Assembly: GCA_910584635.1 (NCBI GenBank)
Contig: CAJUBA010000001.1
Location: forward strand, 248,001 to 312,000
Direction: 5' to 3'
From: an uncultured Christensenella sp.
Lineage (GTDB): Bacteria; Bacillota; Clostridia; Christensenellales; UBA3700
Length of the DNA: 64,000 nt
The notes below the pieces were generated by a model. The model did not search any database. It saw only the letters and a list, made by a program, of their open reading frames with translations, and was not told the origin of the DNA. The stretch's first letter is position 1. Each line of letters begins with the position of its first letter. A program made the translations under genes and the position numbers. Shown piece after piece: positions 61,820-64,000 of this stretch.

Positions 61820-62482
61820 TCATTCTATTTCCGCGCTCGCAATTTCCATTGCAGACAATTCGTCTTTTTCACCGATATTTATTTTACTTACAGACACTTC
61901 GTACGCTATGCGTTCTTCCGTATTATCATTACCCAAATTCTTTACGTAAGTCCTGCTTTGAATACGTCCTACTACGCTCAATTTATCCCCTACTTTCATA
62001 TTCTGCACAAATCTTGCGTTTCTTCCCCACATGATACAAGGTATATAATCAGACTTATTATACGCTCTGTTTACTGCAATTAAGACGTCGCATATTTCGC
62101 GTTTGAAAGGAGTTGTTCTATATATCGGAGGCTTACAAATAAAACCCGTTATCTCTATAATATTCGGACTCTGTCCTTCATCTTCCAAAAGCACGTCTCT
62201 TACGAAAGCCGTCAACAGCAACTTTGATTTTTCGCCTTCTAATTTATTGTAACTTCTAAATTGTCCCACAACATTTATTTTATCCCCTACCTTAACTTCG
62301 TATCTGGAAAGCAATCTGTCCGAGATTGTAATAGGGATTAAATCTTTTTGCTCGGATAGTCTTGGAACTGAAATTACCGTTTCATAAAATCCTTCTCCAA
62401 AAACTTCGTGAGTGTAAACCGGTTCCTTGACTATTGTTCCGATTAGTTGCAATTTGTTATTGTTCATCTGTTCGTAGTTCAT
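61820..62482 (-). CDS. single-stranded DNA-binding protein-like, two OB folds
   Basis: A 220-residue protein made of two similar halves. Each half has an OB-fold pattern: NKLQLIGTIVKEPVYT..VGDKINVVGQFRS (about 8-105) and NIIEITGFICKPPIYR..VGDKLSVVGRIQSR (about 112-205). Such double-OB proteins occur in Clostridia beside the main SSB. It lacks the acidic C-terminal tip of canonical SSB. The ATG at 62482 has a GGAGG site. It follows the deacetylase by 25 bases and may share its transcript. Confidence 0.85.
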   Translation of the reverse strand: MNYEQMNNNKLQLIGTIVKEPVYTHEVFGEGFYETVISVPRLSEQKDLIPITISDRLLSRYEVKVGDKINVVGQFRSYNKLEGEKSKLLLTAFVRDVLLEDEGQSPNIIEITGFICKPPIYRTTPFKREICDVLIAVNRAYNKSDYIPCIMWGRNARFVQNMKVGDKLSVVGRIQSRTYVKNLGNDNTEERIAYEVSVSKINIGEKDELSAMEIASAEIE

Positions 62483-62507
62483 ATATACCTCCAAATGCGT
62501 AATTTTA

Positions 62508-63269
62508 TTATTTTTTGTGTTGTATTCCATTTCCGTCTATCGTAAAGTCATCTTGATATATCAGATTCGATAACGTAACCATTTTGTATCCTTGATTTTT
62601 TAGATTAGCGATAACAAGCGGCAGAGCCTCTAAAATATTGTCGCTATTGTTGTGAAAAAGGATTATCGAACCGTTTTTTACGCCTGAATTGACTCTAGAA
62701 AGGATTTCGGCAGCGCTCAAACCTTTCCAATCCAAAGAATCAACCGTCCACTGCACGCCTATCATATTCTTTTCTTCCACAACTTCTAAAAGCGTATTAT
62801 TATAATCTCCAAAAGGCGGCCGGAAGAATTTTGGCTGAATTCCTGTGAGTTCATTGACCTTTTCGCTCACATAATCGAGTTCCGACTCCACTTTTTCTTT
62901 GCTAAGCGTACTCATATTGAGATGTTCTTTACTGTGATTGCCTATATCGCAACCGCTTTCCGCTATTTTTTTGACCATATCGGGATATTTATCTATCCAA
63001 AAGCCAACAAGGAAAAACGTACCGCCAACGCCGTGCTTTTCGAGCGTATCCAATATTCCTTGCGTCTTATCGGCGCCCCATGCGGCGTCAAACGTCAATG
63101 CCACCACTTTTTCTTGAGTATCAACGCCATATACTGGCACTTTTCTCAAACTTTGATTGTTGAATACAGCCGTTACGTCGCGATTCGCCATACAGGTAGC
63201 GCATATTGCTATAAGCAGTACGATTACCACCGTTCCGATTATTGATTTCTTCTTAATTGAATAAATCAT
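62508..63269 (-). CDS. polysaccharide deacetylase, PdaB-like sporulation type
   Basis: A 253-residue NodB-homology protein with an N-terminal signal anchor (about 9-28). The motifs are LTFDAAWG (the PdaB-type variant of TFDDGP) near residue 60, NHSKEHLNMS near 113, RPPFGDYN near 146 and LFHNN near 203. PdaB-like proteins act on spore cortex peptidoglycan and are made in sporulation. AAGAGGTG precedes the ATG. I found no clear forespore promoter upstream. Confidence 0.88.
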   Translation of the reverse strand: MIYSIKKKSIIGTVVIVLLIAICATCMANRDVTAVFNNQSLRKVPVYGVDTQEKVVALTFDAAWGADKTQGILDTLEKHGVGGTFFLVGFWIDKYPDMVKKIAESGCDIGNHSKEHLNMSTLSKEKVESELDYVSEKVNELTGIQPKFFRPPFGDYNNTLLEVVEEKNMIGVQWTVDSLDWKGLSAAEILSRVNSGVKNGSIILFHNNSDNILEALPLVIANLKNQGYKMVTLSNLIYQDDFTIDGNGIQHKK

Positions 63270-63532
63270 TTTTCACCTCTTGATAATACCATTTCGAAAT
63301 TTAGGAAATTTGCAATGTTTTGTCGGTATATGTCGATTTTTGTAATATTTACATTAAACTTCCTATTCAATAAATTGTATTTTACCAATAGGTCGATTAT
63401 TACTGGCAATTAGAATTTTCAAGGCATTTGTCCTTATATTTTTTTATCTTGACAAACACCAGTGTCGAATTATATAAGCAGCGTTAGAAATTTCTGATAT
63501 TATGTCGCAACCATACTTTTTATATTTATAAC

Positions 63533-63561
63533 TTGACTTTTTCTTAGAAATGATTTATACT
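63533..63561 (+). promoter_or_regulatory. promoter of the SRP RNA gene
   Basis: TTGACT (63533-63538), 17-base spacer, TATACT (63556-63561). Transcription would start near 63567-63568, exactly at the first base of the closing stem. Confidence 0.88.
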
Positions 63562-63566
63562 ATAAT

Positions 63567-63840
63567 GGCTGCGCTAGGTGGGGAGCTTGCGGTGCCCTAT
63601 AACCTGCAATCCGCAACAGCAGGGCTGAAGGCTGATCGCGGTTTTGGCTATGTGAGGTCTGCCTCAAATAAGTGATGTTGATATCAAGGTCTTGTGCAAT
63701 CATTCCCTGTGAACCATGTCAGGACTTGACCGTAGCAGCATTAAGCAGATCGTATGATGTGCCACAAGGTTGCTTTGAAGGAGTTAACTGTTTGTGTAAC
63801 GCTTGGGTAGTCATTATCAGAATCAGATGCGCAGCGCTTT
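63567..63840 (+). ncRNA. ffs: signal recognition particle RNA, large Bacillus type
   Basis: About 270 bases. The closing stem pairs GCTGCGC (63568-63574) with GCGCAGC (63829-63835). Domain IV is seen in CCTGTGAACCATGTCAGGAC followed by TTGACCGTAGCAGCATTAAGCAGAT, the Ffh-binding hairpin. The tetraloop region reads TTGA rather than the usual GGAA. The long form with an Alu-like 5' domain (GGTGGGGAGC near 63577) is typical of spore-forming Firmicutes. It has a promoter and terminator of its own. Confidence 0.95.
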
Positions 63841-63850
63841 AGATAAGAAT

Positions 63851-63872
63851 GCCACTTAAAAGTGGCTTTTTT
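63851..63872 (+). terminator. terminator of the SRP RNA gene
   Basis: Hairpin GCCACT-TAAA-AGTGGC followed by six T, directly past the SRP RNA. Confidence 0.93.
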
Positions 63873-63892
63873 GATAATATAAAAGGAGTTTT

Positions 63893-64000
63893 ATGAACCA
63901 AGATAAGAAAATCGCGCTTTTGATAGATGCGGAAAATATCTCTAGAAATTACAGAAAAACCATTATGAACGAACTCGCCAAATACGGCACAACTACTTAC
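63893..64000 (+). CDS. NYN-domain protein (LabA/DUF88-like), 5' end only
   Basis: The first 36 codons of a gene cut by the window edge. IALLIDAENISRNY matches the first strand and metal-binding Asp of the NYN (PIN-like) nuclease fold, in which Asp follows LLI and is followed by AEN. AAGGAG is well placed before the ATG. Many Clostridia carry such a protein with a C-terminal OST-HTH domain, but that part is outside the window. Confidence 0.75.
   Translation, partial: MNQDKKIALLIDAENISRNYRKTIMNELAKYGTTTY

Overview
The window is about 64 kb of low-GC chromosomal DNA from an endospore-forming member of the Clostridia (Bacillota). The evidence is an intact spoIIGA-sigE-sigG set, a sigK not interrupted by a skin element, a ymxH-type sporulation gene, a SCIFF peptide with its radical SAM maturase, SepF, a large Bacillus-type SRP RNA, and a MurE with the DNPR signature of meso-diaminopimelate peptidoglycan. 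There is no prophage, insertion sequence, CRISPR array or tRNA. Almost every gene lies on the minus strand. The exceptions are rqcH, the SRP RNA and a partial NYN-domain gene at the right edge.

Layout, left to right (transcription mostly right to left). (1) 1-10.4 kb: yebC-proA-ruvC-ruvA-ruvB-queA, then tgt, yajC, a DUF5131 gene, a small membrane protein, an unknown small gene, and the SCIFF pair scfA-scfB (scfB cut by the edge). (2) 10.4-14.9 kb: ruvX, a two-gene ABC exporter and rarA. (3) 15-27 kb: a 2517-residue cyclic beta-glucan synthase-like protein, RNase P RNA, a membrane-anchored metallophosphatase/beta-propeller protein and a GH36-like glycosidase. (4) 27-32 kb: sporulation sigma factors K, G and E, the pro-sigma-E protease SpoIIGA, NrdR and a lipoprotein. 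(5) 32-47.4 kb: the division and cell-wall (dcw) cluster, mraZ to ftsZ, split into several transcription units, interrupted by an acetyltransferase gene and lacking murF, murG, murC and murB. (6) 47.4-56 kb: an AT-rich gap, a metallophosphoesterase, a Cys-rich possible spore protein, then tig-clpP-clpX-lon-engB. (7) 56-64 kb: rqcH, the yggS-sepF-lspA-rluD group, a two-OB-fold SSB-like protein, a PdaB-like deacetylase and the SRP RNA.

Functionally the window joins Holliday-junction processing (RuvABC, RuvX, RarA), queuosine tRNA modification (QueA, Tgt), protein quality control (Tig, ClpXP, Lon, RqcH), cell division and peptidoglycan synthesis, and sporulation control.

The most unusual signal is a recurring promoter layout in which a TATAAT-like -10 box sits exactly 6 bases before the start codon with no ribosome binding site (rarA, ftsA, ruvX, spoIIGA and the metallophosphoesterase; a 9-base version before the dcw acetyltransferase). 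These genes are predicted to make leaderless mRNAs, which is unexpected for this group. Other points of interest are Q/Y/P-rich low-complexity segments shared by FtsZ, SepF and the protein in the FtsL position, several operator-like palindromes over promoters, Spo0A-box-like sites at spoIIGA and sigK, and two short repeat families. All calls rest on reading the sequence. No database search, folding or alignment program was run.
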